A DNA stretch of 64,000 nucleotides, taken from contig NZ_CP047027.1 in NCBI RefSeq assembly GCF_009797025.1, positions 4,712,001 through 4,776,000 of the forward strand. Reading direction: 5' to 3'. The position numbers and the translations under genes were made by a program. Below, piece by piece: positions 16,027 through 24,871 of the stretch; the first letter of the stretch is position 1; each line of letters opens with the position of its first letter. This DNA comes from Cellulophaga sp. L1A9 (GTDB lineage Bacteria > Bacteroidota > Bacteroidia > Flavobacteriales > Flavobacteriaceae). Under the pieces are notes generated by a model that was not told the DNA's origin, did not search any database, and saw only the letters and a list, made by a program, of their open reading frames with translations.

Positions 16027-16966
16027 TACTTTACTTTTAATTACATCTTGTAATAATAAAAAAAGTAATGACGAGAAAAGTAATTTGAGTTTGAATATAG
16101 AAAAAGAAGAAGCATATTCATACGATACAAACAACGTTTTTAAAGAGATTACTTTTCAAAATAACTCCAGAAAACTTACAGCAGTTTTTACAAAAAACAC
16201 GAAAGGGGTTTTAGGAGATAATGGTTTTAAAAAAAACATTGAAGTATTAATATTGAATAAAGGTAATTTATTAGATAAATATAGTTTTAAAAATCAAAGT
16301 ATTTTATGTGATTTAAAACTACCAATGGAAAACATTAAAGTTATAGATAGCGAGGGAAAGAAAAATCAATCTTTATTTTTCGCATTAATAGATAGTTGTG
16401 ATGGAGAAGAGCCATATCAACTAAATATTAATATTTGGAATAATCAAAAGACAATCCACAAAATAGAAGTGCCTGTTTATTTTGAAAATTCAGAAGAAGA
16501 AATAAATTTTACAACTGATATTTCTGACATTGATTTTAAATCAGATAATATTAAAAAATTTACTTTTGAAATTATAGAACGTTTAGTTGATGTAAAATTT
16601 GATAAATACAATTTATCAAAAGCAACACCTATAGTTTCAAATTCAAAATGTTTTAATAAAATAGATATTAAAGCGATCAAAGATTTCGCGGAAAATGGTG
16701 AGGAAAAAGATATTTTTAATATCGATAATGACATAAATATAGATGTCATTTCGAATTATATAAAAGATGTAAAGTGTAAAAAAACAATTTCATTTAGTAA
16801 TATTCTTGATTGTACAGACAATTTAAAATGTGAAATATATTGTTCTTTTAATAGAACCAGTGAAGAATTGGATGAAGGCGAACTAGGTGAAGAAATATTA
16901 TATTTATATTTCAAAAAGCATCGAGGTAAAATATCTCTTTACAAATTAGAGTCTTCAGGTAGATAA
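15974..16966 (+). CDS. Lipoprotein, probable CHAP amidase immunity
   Basis: A start at ATG 15974 (or 15971) places a lipoprotein signal (LLLVSTLLLITSC) correctly; the frame from 15944 adds an unlikely extension. The mature part is rich in Lys/Asn/Glu with no recognised family and contains SLFFALIDSCDGEEPYQL. The 53-bp overlap with the amidase gene indicates a tightly coupled effector/immunity pair. Confidence 0.65.
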   Translation: MTLRQHLKALNLYLLLVSTLLLITSCNNKKSNDEKSNLSLNIEKEEAYSYDTNNVFKEITFQNNSRKLTAVFTKNTKGVLGDNGFKKNIEVLILNKGNLLDKYSFKNQSILCDLKLPMENIKVIDSEGKKNQSLFFALIDSCDGEEPYQLNINIWNNQKTIHKIEVPVYFENSEEEINFTTDISDIDFKSDNIKKFTFEIIERLVDVKFDKYNLSKATPIVSNSKCFNKIDIKAIKDFAENGEEKDIFNIDNDINIDVISNYIKDVKCKKTISFSNILDCTDNLKCEIYCSFNRTSEELDEGELGEEILYLYFKKHRGKISLYKLESSGR

Positions 16967-16998
16967 CACGATCGTACTAAAATCAATTTTATGGTTTT

Positions 16999-17038
16999 AT
17001 GAGCGCTCGTTTGTAACGAGTGCCAAATTGAGTAAGGA
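16999..17038 (+). repeat. REP hairpin (CTCGTT-TGT-AACGAG)
   Basis: GAGCG then stem CTCGTT-TGT-AACGAG, TGCC and TTGAGTAAG. The final TTG (17028) becomes the apparent start codon of the effector, so the REP is fused in frame to the coding sequence. Confidence 0.85.
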
Positions 17039-18275
17039 ACCTACTGGCGAATGTTTTTGTAATAAAGATTTTACTACGGAGGACTTGAAAAGAATTATTC
17101 GTGATGTACGTTACAATACTTTTTACAGGGATGCCAAAAACAGGAAACAACATATTTCCTTAATGCATAAAGACCATCAATTATTTCATGCTAGTAATGA
17201 TATTCCATCATCAGATCAAAATAATTTTGATAGGCTTACGGAAATATTGAATACTTCGTTTGAGAAACGTGGCATTACCAAGTGTTCTCATAAAATACAT
17301 TATTTAGCAAATATGTATGTAGAAACACAATATTTTTCAAAACTTGAAGAAGACGGTAATAATCATAGATATATGCCCTATAAAGGACGTGGTTTTATTC
17401 ATATAACTTGGGATACGAATTATATAGCATATTCAGATGTACCTGGACATGAAAACATTTTTGGTGGAACTAATTATAAAAAAGTTACTAGTAGTTTAGA
17501 ATTAGCTGCCGATACAGGTAGTTGGTTTTGGGAGACAAATAAAGTAAATGAATTTGCAAAAAAAGATGATATTTTTGGAACCTCTAAAACGATAAATGCT
17601 CCAAAGGCTACAAAAACACACCAAGTTAATGGGTACAAAATGCGTCGTGCTGCATGGATAAAGTTTAAAGAAGCTTTTAATAACTATCCTTATAACTGTG
17701 TTACCGATGCTAGTAAAAACCCACGTGAATATGGTGAAGGTGTACTAGAAGAAATGCGTAAATGGGCTGATGAGCATGTACAGTATACTATGGAAAGTTC
17801 TACACCTCTTAGAACTAAGTTTGACAAAGCTGCTTTAGAGAAGCTAGATTGTTCAGAGTTTGTGTGTAGATATTTACATAAATTAGGAATTACCGATACT
17901 GTAAAGCATGTTTCAACTGGAGATATGGTTACCCAGGAAAGCTTTAGAACAGCCCTAGGAAGTAATAATATTGACCATATAGACAATAGTGAAAAAAGTG
18001 ACTTTATGCCTCAAAGAGGAGATATATTCGTTTGGAGAAAAATTGGTAGCGGTCACACAGGTATTGTTCATAGTATAGATGGTGATAATATTACAATTCT
18101 AGAATCTATTGGAATGAATGGTTCTTCGGATGAAAACTATAATAACGAAAATGAAGGCTATGAAGGATATAATTGTACCCGTACTTCTGTATATCAAAAA
18201 AATGGTGGAGCTTTAGCCAGTCATGCTGGTTGGAAAGGATATTTTAGACCTAAAAATTACGCAAAACAATTATAA
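17028..18275 (+). CDS. Dual-domain peptidoglycan effector: GH19-like lysozyme plus NlpC/P60 peptidase
   Basis: Residues ~8-35 are a Cys-rich leader (ECFCNKDFTTEDLKRI) common before Bacteroidota cell-wall effectors. Residues ~60-225 resemble GH19-type endolysins: HKIHYLANMYVETQYF, with Glu99 as candidate catalytic acid, then YKGRGFIHITWDTNY and a conserved ending (VNGYKMRRAAWIKF). Residues ~235-415 form an NlpC/P60-like papain fold: Cys275 in LDCSEFVCRYL, His343 in GSGHTGIVHSI. Cutting both glycan and peptide suggests a potent periplasmic toxin. The first codons come from a REP, so a VgrG/PAAR-linked N-terminal region may have been removed. The stop overlaps the next start (TAATG). Confidence 0.75.
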   Translation: MSKEPTGECFCNKDFTTEDLKRIIRDVRYNTFYRDAKNRKQHISLMHKDHQLFHASNDIPSSDQNNFDRLTEILNTSFEKRGITKCSHKIHYLANMYVETQYFSKLEEDGNNHRYMPYKGRGFIHITWDTNYIAYSDVPGHENIFGGTNYKKVTSSLELAADTGSWFWETNKVNEFAKKDDIFGTSKTINAPKATKTHQVNGYKMRRAAWIKFKEAFNNYPYNCVTDASKNPREYGEGVLEEMRKWADEHVQYTMESSTPLRTKFDKAALEKLDCSEFVCRYLHKLGITDTVKHVSTGDMVTQESFRTALGSNNIDHIDNSEKSDFMPQRGDIFVWRKIGSGHTGIVHSIDGDNITILESIGMNGSSDENYNNENEGYEGYNCTRTSVYQKNGGALASHAGWKGYFRPKNYAKQL

Positions 18276-19111
18276 TGAAAAAATTTATATTATTTATATT
18301 ACTATTTAGTATTTTGTCCTGTAAAGGACAAACAGAATCGAAAGAAGTAGTTTCATCATTTGAGTATTTATCAGAAGAAGTATTAAAAACAAAATCCAAA
18401 AAAGAATTACGTTTACTCCGTAACGAAGTTTTTGCAAGAAAAGGTTATGTTTTTAAAAGTGAGGATTTAAATACATATTTTAAAACTAAAGATTGGTATA
18501 CTGCTGATGCTAGTGTAAAAGTTACTTTATCTGATGAAGAAAAAAGCTATATTGATAAAGTAAAAAGTATAGAAAGCCCTAATCAAAAAATAGATAAATG
18601 CTTAGATTATATTAATGAAAACATTAAAAAAGTTTATCCAATATCCCAAAGTGTAATGGAGAGCAATAAATGGGGTCTAAATATATATTTAGGTGATTAT
18701 TATGAAAGTAACTATGATCGTATAAAGTCTGTGGTTCGTGAAGAAGGTATTCATTGTGTTGGATTTTACTTTTATAATATAAATTGTAATACTGAAACAG
18801 AAACAATTTTAGTCAAGGCTTACTGTAATGAACAACCTATTTTTCATATCCTAAGTATTAAAGGGAGTAAAATTATTAAAATAATAAAAGTAGTCGATTC
18901 ATCGCTAAGAACTAGTGATTATGATAGTGTGACTAGTGGTTATCATGATATTGATTTTAAATTAGAGAAAGGTAAATTTGAAGTGTATAAAATCTATAAA
19001 ATTTTGGACGAAGAAAATAGTACAGAACAAAACCGATATCCAGTTAAAGAAATTCGTAGAGAGCTAGTATCTAAATATAAACTTACTGAAAATGGTATAG
19101 TAGAATTTTAA
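18275..19111 (+). CDS. YARHG-domain lipoprotein, probable immunity
   Basis: A lipoprotein signal (LLFSILSCKGQ, Cys16) precedes a YARHG domain at residues ~30-95 (KELRLLRNEVFARKGYVF, then YFKTKDWYTAD). The remaining ~180 residues are a beta-rich domain with CYS pairs (IHCVGFYF, INCNTE). YARHG domains are thought to act in the periplasm near peptidoglycan. It overlaps the GH19/NlpC effector by one base, so it is almost certainly the immunity partner. A paralogue sits at 20518. Confidence 0.75.
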   Translation: MKKFILFILLFSILSCKGQTESKEVVSSFEYLSEEVLKTKSKKELRLLRNEVFARKGYVFKSEDLNTYFKTKDWYTADASVKVTLSDEEKSYIDKVKSIESPNQKIDKCLDYINENIKKVYPISQSVMESNKWGLNIYLGDYYESNYDRIKSVVREEGIHCVGFYFYNINCNTETETILVKAYCNEQPIFHILSIKGSKIIKIIKVVDSSLRTSDYDSVTSGYHDIDFKLEKGKFEVYKIYKILDEENSTEQNRYPVKEIRRELVSKYKLTENGIVEF

Positions 19112-19168
19112 GTAAAAACTTTTTTAAAAAAAACATAAAGCCACCCGATGGTACATAGCTTTTAAAAT

Positions 19169-19210
19169 CCTCGCTAGCACTCGTTTGTAACGAGTGCCGT
19201 ATTGAGTAAG
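19169..19210 (+). repeat. REP hairpin (CACTCGTT-TGT-AACGAGTG)
   Basis: CGCTAG, then an 8-bp stem CACTCGTT with TGT loop and AACGAGTG, then CCGTATTGAGTAAG. It directly precedes an M23 effector fragment. Confidence 0.85.
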
Positions 19211-19221
19211 AAAGCTGTTTG

Positions 19222-19665
19222 ATGAATTACCGTAAATTTTATAGAGAAGAAGTAAAGGGTATTACTGATTTACATTTAAAACCAGGATTTTTAAAAGAAT
19301 TTGGTTTTGATTATTGTAAAGATAATACTTTATCAAATAATGAAGGAAGTTGGCCAGTTAAAGAGTTTCATAATGGTCTTAAAAGAAGATTTGGAAGTCC
19401 TTTTGGCCCAAGATATGGAGGTCATCATAATGGAATTGATATAAATTTTGGTTCTGGATATGATTATTATGGTGCTCTTGTAATAGCTACCCATGATGGT
19501 ATTATAACACAGGCAGAAGAGAATATACAAAATGGAGCAGGTAGGAGAATTTCTATAAAGTCTACGGATGGAGCTTTTGTAACAAAATATTTTCATTTAA
19601 GTGTTATTTTGATAGATAAAGGAGATAAGATTAAAAAAGGGCAAGTTATTGGTGAAATAGGTTCT
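19222..19665 (+). pseudogene. M23 (LytM) endopeptidase effector fragment
   Basis: The linker LKPGFLKEFGFDYCKDN parallels LEEGFLKEFGIKCNCK in the effector at 54054, showing that the C-terminal peptidase was swapped at this linker. The M23 domain has its first zinc ligands in HHNGIDI (H69, D73) and FHLS near residue 126, but the gene is cut by RAYT copy C before the final HxH motif. It lacks its N-terminal effector half because a REP lies just upstream, so it is inactive. An in-frame TTG at 19219 precedes the ATG. Confidence 0.75.
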
Positions 19666-20035
19666 CCCCCTAGCGCGACATATCCACAACCCTGGCGCAC
19701 TTCTGTGAAGTGTGTCTAATTTTCTTTAATATTTGCAATGCAATTTCTTTAAACAATGTCTCAGAGATATAAAGTTATAGATAGTACCGTTCCAACATTT
19801 GTGACAATAACAATAATTGATTTGGGTAGATTTATTTATTCGACCAACCTATTTTAAAATATTAGATGATTCTCTAAATTATTGTATTGCAAACAAAGGG
19901 TTAACCGTACATGCGTACGTATATATGAGTAGTCATATACATCTTATCATTAGTTCTCAAGAAAACGGGTTACAGGACATTATTCGCGATTTAAAATAAC
20001 ACACCTCTAAGGAATTTATAAAAGCGATAAAAGAA
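19666..20035 (+). mobile_element. RAYT element copy C (partial)
   Basis: The common 5' end interrupts the M23 gene. The transposase starts at ATG 19756, carries a one-base insertion (GATTTGGG for GATTGGG), a TAA after IIRDLK (19997) and ends after KAIKE. The phase after the insertion is the same as that of the following NlpC fragment. Confidence 0.85.
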
Positions 20036-20518
20036 ACTGCAACACCTTTAAGGACTAAGTTCGATAAAGATGCATTAAGTAAATTATATTGTTCAGAATT
20101 TGTATGCCGTTACGTACATAAATTGGGCATTACTAATACGGTTAAACATATCTCAACAGGAATGATGATAACATAAGAAGATTTTAGAGAGTCATTAGGG
20201 AATAATAATATAGACCTTGTCGCGGGTAGTGAAAAATCTGACTTTATCCCACAAGCAGGAGATATATTCGTTTGGTCAAGAGCTCCTGGTGATGGTCATA
20301 CAGGCGTTGTACACAATGTAGATGGTGACAAAATAACTATTTTAGAAGCTATTGGTAAAAATGGTTCCTCAGATGAACCATATCATATAAATGAAGGAGG
20401 GTATGAAGGTATGCATTGTTCGCGCACATCATATTATAGAAAAGATAAGAAAGCTTTAGCGAAACATGGTGGTTGGAAAGGTTACTTTAGACCTGAAAAT
20501 TATACAAAACAGTTATAA
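20036..20518 (+). pseudogene. NlpC/P60 effector C-terminal domain with nonsense mutation
   Basis: TPLRTKFDKDALSKLYCSEF, then VCRYVHKLGITNTVKHIST matches residues ~258-300 of the effector at 17028. TAA at 20174-20176 stands where that protein has a Gln in VTQESF. The frame then continues to the end (GDIFVW, GDGHTGVVHNVDG, GWKGYFRPENYTKQL). The GH19-like half is absent, replaced by RAYT copy C. The stop overlaps the next start as TAATG, so the original effector/immunity junction is preserved. Confidence 0.8.
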
Positions 20519-21300
20519 TGAAGAAAATATTATTAGTAGTTCTATTAGGTTTATTTATTTCTTGTAAAGGGCAAATAGAACAAAAAAAAGAATCTTTTAA
20601 ATTTTTAACGTATATCGAGTTAGAATCAAAATCTACGAAGGAACTAAGGTTAGTAAGAAATGAGGTTTTTGCAAGAAAAGGATATGTTTTTAACAATGCA
20701 ACTCTTCAAAAATACTTTTCAGATAAGGATTGGTATATCTCCAATCCAAATTTAAAAATTACGTTTACAGATGAAGAGACTGCCTTTATCAATAAGATTA
20801 AAAAGCTTGAAAATCTTAGACTAACCTTACGAAATTCTAAATCTAATCAATCGGTTAATTGTATTGACAAAATAGATGATGAAAATAACATATATCCTAT
20901 AACTTTTGAAATGACAGAAGATTATAGGTTTTATGACAAAATAGAAAAAGCTGAGCTTGATATGTTTGACAATGATAAAATCAAAGATATAAGTTGTGAG
21001 GGAATAACTTATAAGATAAAGTGCTTTGATCAAATCGAATATTTGCTAATACCAACAGCTCTATGTGGTAATGATGAAACATTTTTGGTTTTAATAAAGG
21101 AAGGAAAAACAGAAATAAAGAATATATATGGCGCCCAATCTAGATATGAAAGGCTTGACTATGTTTTAACAAAAGACTTCTTAGAAATAATAAAAACGGA
21201 TTATTATGGGTATGAAGCTGATCAAAAAAGAGATGAAGGGAAAATCAAAAAAACATCTATAAAATATAAGTTAACTGAGACAGGCTTAGTTAAGTTTTAA
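20518..21300 (+). CDS. YARHG-domain lipoprotein, paralogue of 18275
   Basis: A lipoprotein signal (LLGLFISCKGQ, Cys16) is followed by a YARHG domain (KELRLVRNEVFARKGYVF ... FSDKDWYISNP) at residues ~38-100. The C-terminal domain is diverged from its paralogue but keeps paired Cys (DISCEGITYKIKCFD). It has lost a functional partner, because the NlpC gene ahead of it is broken, so it may now be an orphan immunity gene protecting against sibling toxins. Confidence 0.75.
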   Translation: MKKILLVVLLGLFISCKGQIEQKKESFKFLTYIELESKSTKELRLVRNEVFARKGYVFNNATLQKYFSDKDWYISNPNLKITFTDEETAFINKIKKLENLRLTLRNSKSNQSVNCIDKIDDENNIYPITFEMTEDYRFYDKIEKAELDMFDNDKIKDISCEGITYKIKCFDQIEYLLIPTALCGNDETFLVLIKEGKTEIKNIYGAQSRYERLDYVLTKDFLEIIKTDYYGYEADQKRDEGKIKKTSIKYKLTETGLVKF

Positions 21301-21304
21301 TTGT

Positions 21305-21425
21305 TCCCCGATAACACAAGCGTCTCGCTTGTGCCGTTACTGCTTTAATAATAATATACATCACTCAATTCTTTACTTCTTATGTATCTTACTCTCGTGG
21401 TTACGAGCGTGATGATCGTACTAGC
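21305..21425 (+). repeat. ~115-bp two-REP element, copy 3 of 5
   Basis: ACAAGCG-TCT-CGCTTGT hairpin, the conserved middle block and TTACGAGCGTGATGATCG. It is followed by a short frame VLADHNAVLEVSNE, stop, probably another gene stub. Confidence 0.8.
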
Positions 21426-21483
21426 AGATCATAATGCTGTATTAGAGGTTTCCAATGAGTAGAAAGGTCTTTATTATTATGAA

Positions 21484-21631
21484 CCCCCTCGCGCGACATA
21501 CCCCCAACCCTAGCGCACTTCTGTGAAGTATGTCTAATTTTCTTTAGTATTTGCAATGCAATTTATTATCTTGAAAGAATGTCTCAGAGATATAAAGTCA
21601 TAGATAATACCGTTCCAACATTTGTGGCAAT
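21484..21631 (+). mobile_element. RAYT element copy D (5' end only)
   Basis: 5' end and REP hairpin, then ATG 21579 and about 17 transposase codons (MSQRYKVIDNTVPTFVA). It then joins in frame to a CHAP sliver, GAIIIFSHSHVAFVYGETEDG given here as GAIIIF and SHVAFVYGETEDG, which ends near 21703 where muramidase coding sequence begins in another frame. Confidence 0.85.
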
Positions 21632-21666
21632 CTTTCCTGGAGCTATAATTATTTTTTCACATTCAC

Positions 21667-22830
21667 ATGTTGCTTTTGTTTATGGAGAAACTGAGGACGG
21701 AATGTGACCCCAATCATTTAATGACTATAATGGCACTTGAAACAACCGCAAAACATAGGTTTAGTCCAAGTGTAGATAATGGAAAAGATCCAGACGCGGA
21801 TGGTAATGGTTATGTTGGTTTAATTCAGTTTGGTAATAGTGCTATTACTGATTTAAACACTAATTACTTCTTACATACAGCTAAGATTAAGAAAAAAAAT
21901 TTAAAGTATATGACTGCTGTAGAGCAGTTGTGTTATGTAGAATATTACTTAGCTGAACGCAAAGGGAAATTAAATACACTCACAGATTTTTATTTAGCGG
22001 TATTATGGCCTAAAGCTGTTGGTCAAGGGGGAAATGATAATTTTATTGTTTTTGATGATGATGCTACTGGAAGAAAAAAGACCAGTTATTGGAGTAATGG
22101 AACTTTTCATAGTGAAGAAGGAGAATATAAAAAGAATAGTAAAGAAGTTGTATATGAACAAAAAGGTAAAATAGGTGGAAAAACCTATGTTAGGGAAATT
22201 AGAAAGAAAATAGAAGCAGTTTATAAAGAAGGAGAACCTTTTAGGAACACTTCTGGTGATTGTACTTGTAATACAAATTGTTCGTGTGATATAAAATGTA
22301 TTGATTTAACTGATAAAGTTACTTGGATGTCTCAGTATAATAAATCAGAATTAAAGAAAAACGCAAGTGGAGTTTTAGAGATGTACACAAAAGCTTGTTG
22401 GAAAACTTCAAGAAAATTATTACTTAATGCAGGGCTAGGTTCTGATTCTGGTAAAAATATAACCCCTATTGTTACTGCTCTGGAAAATAACGATCATACT
22501 TCTATAGCAGTAACAGCAGATGCTAAAGCTGGTGTCGAATATATAGATATTCAGTTAGAAAAGGGTAACCCTGTTTTAGTTGGTGTAAATCATTCACTTT
22601 CTTACGGTATAAATGATAAAACAACAGATCACTTTGTCGTTATTGTAGGTAGAGGCTATGAAATTAATAAATCTTATTATCGATTTTATGAAGTAGGAAC
22701 TAGTTGGGCTCATAAAGGACAAAGTTCCAATAATAGGCTTTATTTTGACGAAAATGATTTTTCTTTAAGGTCATATAGAAAAAATAAATCTGAAAAATAT
22801 TTGGTAAGTCAAGTCCGTAAAAATTTTTAA
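21667..22830 (+). CDS. Muramidase-like plus papain-like peptidase effector, 5' truncated
   Basis: The ATG at 21667 lies in the out-of-frame CHAP sliver, so the genuine start is missing; authentic sequence begins about CDPNHLMTIMALETTAKHRF. Residues ~14-190 look like an SLT/lysozyme domain (Glu25 candidate acid; GNGYVGLIQFG). A Cys-rich linker (DCTCNTNCSCDIKC) leads to a C-terminal papain-like domain with candidate Cys in YTKACWKTSRKLL and His in TTDHFVVIVGRG. The same C-terminal domain occurs at 52703 and in the 54054-56236 gene. A lipoprotein follows 12 bp downstream as likely immunity. Confidence 0.65.
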   Translation: MLLLFMEKLRTECDPNHLMTIMALETTAKHRFSPSVDNGKDPDADGNGYVGLIQFGNSAITDLNTNYFLHTAKIKKKNLKYMTAVEQLCYVEYYLAERKGKLNTLTDFYLAVLWPKAVGQGGNDNFIVFDDDATGRKKTSYWSNGTFHSEEGEYKKNSKEVVYEQKGKIGGKTYVREIRKKIEAVYKEGEPFRNTSGDCTCNTNCSCDIKCIDLTDKVTWMSQYNKSELKKNASGVLEMYTKACWKTSRKLLLNAGLGSDSGKNITPIVTALENNDHTSIAVTADAKAGVEYIDIQLEKGNPVLVGVNHSLSYGINDKTTDHFVVIVGRGYEINKSYYRFYEVGTSWAHKGQSSNNRLYFDENDFSLRSYRKNKSEKYLVSQVRKNF

Positions 22831-22842
22831 TATTAATGTATA

Positions 22843-23682
22843 ATGATTAGAGTAATAAAAATAATTTGTTTAAGTTTTCTTTTAAATTCTTGCTATGAAG
22901 CAAAAAAAAACACGAATAATAAAGTTATTCTTAAAGAAGATATAAAACAAACCTATTTTAAAAATTTAAAGGAATTTAAAAGTTTTATAGAAAAAGATAA
23001 ATGGATTGATTTAAAAGATGATTTCCCTTGTTCTGAAGACAGTAGGAGTATAACTATAAAAGATGATTTTGTTTATTTACACACTGCAATGGAGCCTATT
23101 GAGTTTAAAGTAGAAAGTATAAAACAGTTAAATTCAAAGACCTTAGAAATTAAAATAAAAGAAGAAAGCAATGGTGGTAATGGAAATTTTCAGGTAGAGA
23201 TTCTTAATTTAGAAGAACAATTAGTTAAATGGACAAATTGTTATGGTGTTACATTTGAAGCTAAACCTCATAATATTGTTTGTAAGGACTGGAGTGATTT
23301 ACCACTAACAAAAGAAAAAGGTTACAGTAAAAATATTTATGAAGCTAATGATGCTAAAATAACAGTGAATAATAAATGGATAGGAGTCTATTATTACGAA
23401 TCTCAAGAAACAGGAAAAGAATTTATTATAGATAGTAGAAATGATATAATACAACTAGAAGTTGGTGACAATCAATATGGCTATATTGATCAATTGAAAG
23501 TCGTTCAAGTAGGTGATACTTTAGGTTTATTTCATCATAAAAATATTTCAGGGAGAAATTACAATGAAAATAGAGCTTATGACTTTTTAAAGCTTTATAA
23601 AGCTTCAAATGGTAAGTTTTATTTTGAGGGAGAATTACCTTATTTACCAAAAGGAGCAATTGAGTTTGATAAAGTGAAATAG
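22843..23682 (+). CDS. Lipoprotein, probable immunity to the muramidase/peptidase effector
   Basis: A short signal with lipobox LLNSC (Cys17) precedes a 260-residue strand-rich protein (SITIKDDFVYLHTAMEP; GFV-type strands; YKASNGKFYFEGELPYLPKG). No family is recognised. It follows the effector by 12 bp and ends just before a REP and a terminator, so it closes the unit. Confidence 0.65.
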   Translation: MIRVIKIICLSFLLNSCYEAKKNTNNKVILKEDIKQTYFKNLKEFKSFIEKDKWIDLKDDFPCSEDSRSITIKDDFVYLHTAMEPIEFKVESIKQLNSKTLEIKIKEESNGGNGNFQVEILNLEEQLVKWTNCYGVTFEAKPHNIVCKDWSDLPLTKEKGYSKNIYEANDAKITVNNKWIGVYYYESQETGKEFIIDSRNDIIQLEVGDNQYGYIDQLKVVQVGDTLGLFHHKNISGRNYNENRAYDFLKLYKASNGKFYFEGELPYLPKGAIEFDKVK

Positions 23683-23690
23683 AAACTTAC

Positions 23691-23726
23691 TCCCCAGCTG
23701 GCGCAAGCGTCGCGCTTGTGAACAAC
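23691..23726 (+). repeat. REP hairpin (CAAGCG-TCG-CGCTTG)
   Basis: CCCCAGCTGGCG then stem CAAGCG with TCG loop and CGCTTG, GTG. Only the first half of the two-REP element is present. Confidence 0.75.
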
Positions 23727-23737
23727 ATAAATAATAA

Positions 23738-23773
23738 TAAAAGCCACAGTTTTTTAAGCTGTGGTTTTTTAGT
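23738..23773. terminator. Terminator-like hairpin
   Basis: AAGCCACAG pairs with CTGTGGTTT around a loop of about 9 bases, followed by T6. It lies between a plus-strand lipoprotein and a minus-strand regulator stub and could serve both. Confidence 0.6.
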
Positions 23774-23775
23774 TT

Positions 23776-23836
23776 TTAAGAAGCAAAGGCTTGTTTGGTT
23801 TTAAAGTTTTGTAATTCCATATCAATCATTTTAAAC
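23776..23836 (-). pseudogene. 3' stub of an XRE-type regulator
   Basis: The minus-strand frame ends KMIDMELQNFKTKQAFAS, stop, similar to the stub at 13976 (LLQNVKAKQAFS). Both stubs lie next to a similar terminator and REP, so the same regulator/terminator block has been copied and then cut, here by RAYT copy E. Confidence 0.55.
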
Positions 23837-24563
23837 CTCCCTAGCGCAACATATCCGCAACCCTGGCGCACCTCTGTGAAGTGTGTCTAATTTTCTTTAG
23901 TATTTGCATTGTAATTTATTATCTTGAAACAATGTCTCAGAGATATAAAGTCATAGATAGTATCGTTCCAACATTTGTGACAATAAAAATAATTGATTAG
24001 GTAGATTTATTTATTCGACCAACCTATTTTAAAATATTAGATGATTCTCCATTCTATGGTATTGCAAACAAAGGATTAACCCGTACATGCGTACGTATAT
24101 ATGAGTAGTCATATACATCTTATTATTAGTTCTCAAGAAAACGAGTTGCAGGACATTATTCGCGATTTGAAAAAACACACCTCTAAGGAATTTATAAAAG
24201 CGATAAAAGAACTTCCTGAAAGTAGAAGGGAATGGCTTTTAGCTAAATTTAATTATTCAGCAAAGCGTGTAAAGAAAGGTGTTAGTTATAAGGTTTGGAA
24301 AGATGGGTATCATCCCGTAATTTTAGATACTAGCGAAAAAATAGAGCAACGTATAAATTATATACATTATAATCCTGTGGCTTCAGAATTAGTTTATCAT
24401 GAAAGAGATTGGAAAAACAGTAGCTATGCAATCTATGAAGAAGACAATCCAGACATCCCTTCGGTTAAAGTACATCCTCTATGGTCATTTGAAATAGAAA
24501 AACAATTAGTCACGCTTTACAAAAGCGCGCCAGGTTCTACGATTATAGATGTGGCACGAGTAG
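23837..24563 (+). mobile_element. RAYT element copy E (full length, mutated)
   Basis: A ~727-bp copy with both ends. The transposase starts at ATG 23932, has TAG for Trp in IDWVDL and a one-base insertion before the YVYMSSHIHL region, then is open from 24101 (HUH HIHLI, YIHYNPV motif). The TAA found after VHPLW in copies F and H is TCA here (24485), so translation runs through the 3' inverted REP (CGCTTT-ACA-AAAGCG) into an effector tail. Confidence 0.9.
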
Positions 24564-24841
24564 GGACCGAGTTATCTAATAAAGAAATTGAATTGTCTAA
24601 TTTATTTACTGAAGCGATGAACAAAACGCCTGAAGAAAGAGCGCAACGTAAAATAGATGATTTAAATGAAATAAAAAGACAAAATCAAGTAAAAAAAGAT
24701 GCAATTAACACTGTTGACCCTTTAAAGAATATGCAAAATAATACTTTTAGCAATGTTTATTCTGAAAAAATGAATAAGATGATGGGGCAAAATTATAGTC
24801 AAGAATTTTTTAAAGAAACTACTGATCAAGAAAAAGAATAA
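24564..24841 (+). pseudogene. Effector C-terminal tail fused to RAYT copy E
   Basis: TELSNKEIELSNLFTEAMNK, then TPEERAQRKIDDLNEI ... GQNYSQEFFKETTDQEKE is unlike any RAYT and is followed by a lipoprotein. It is probably the last ~90 residues of an effector, joined in frame to the transposase. The toxin type cannot be told from the tail; it is Lys/Glu-rich and helical. A nearly identical copy with a one-base deletion is at 30203. Confidence 0.55.
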
Positions 24842-24871
24842 TCAGGCATAATGGATTAGAAATAGTAAACT

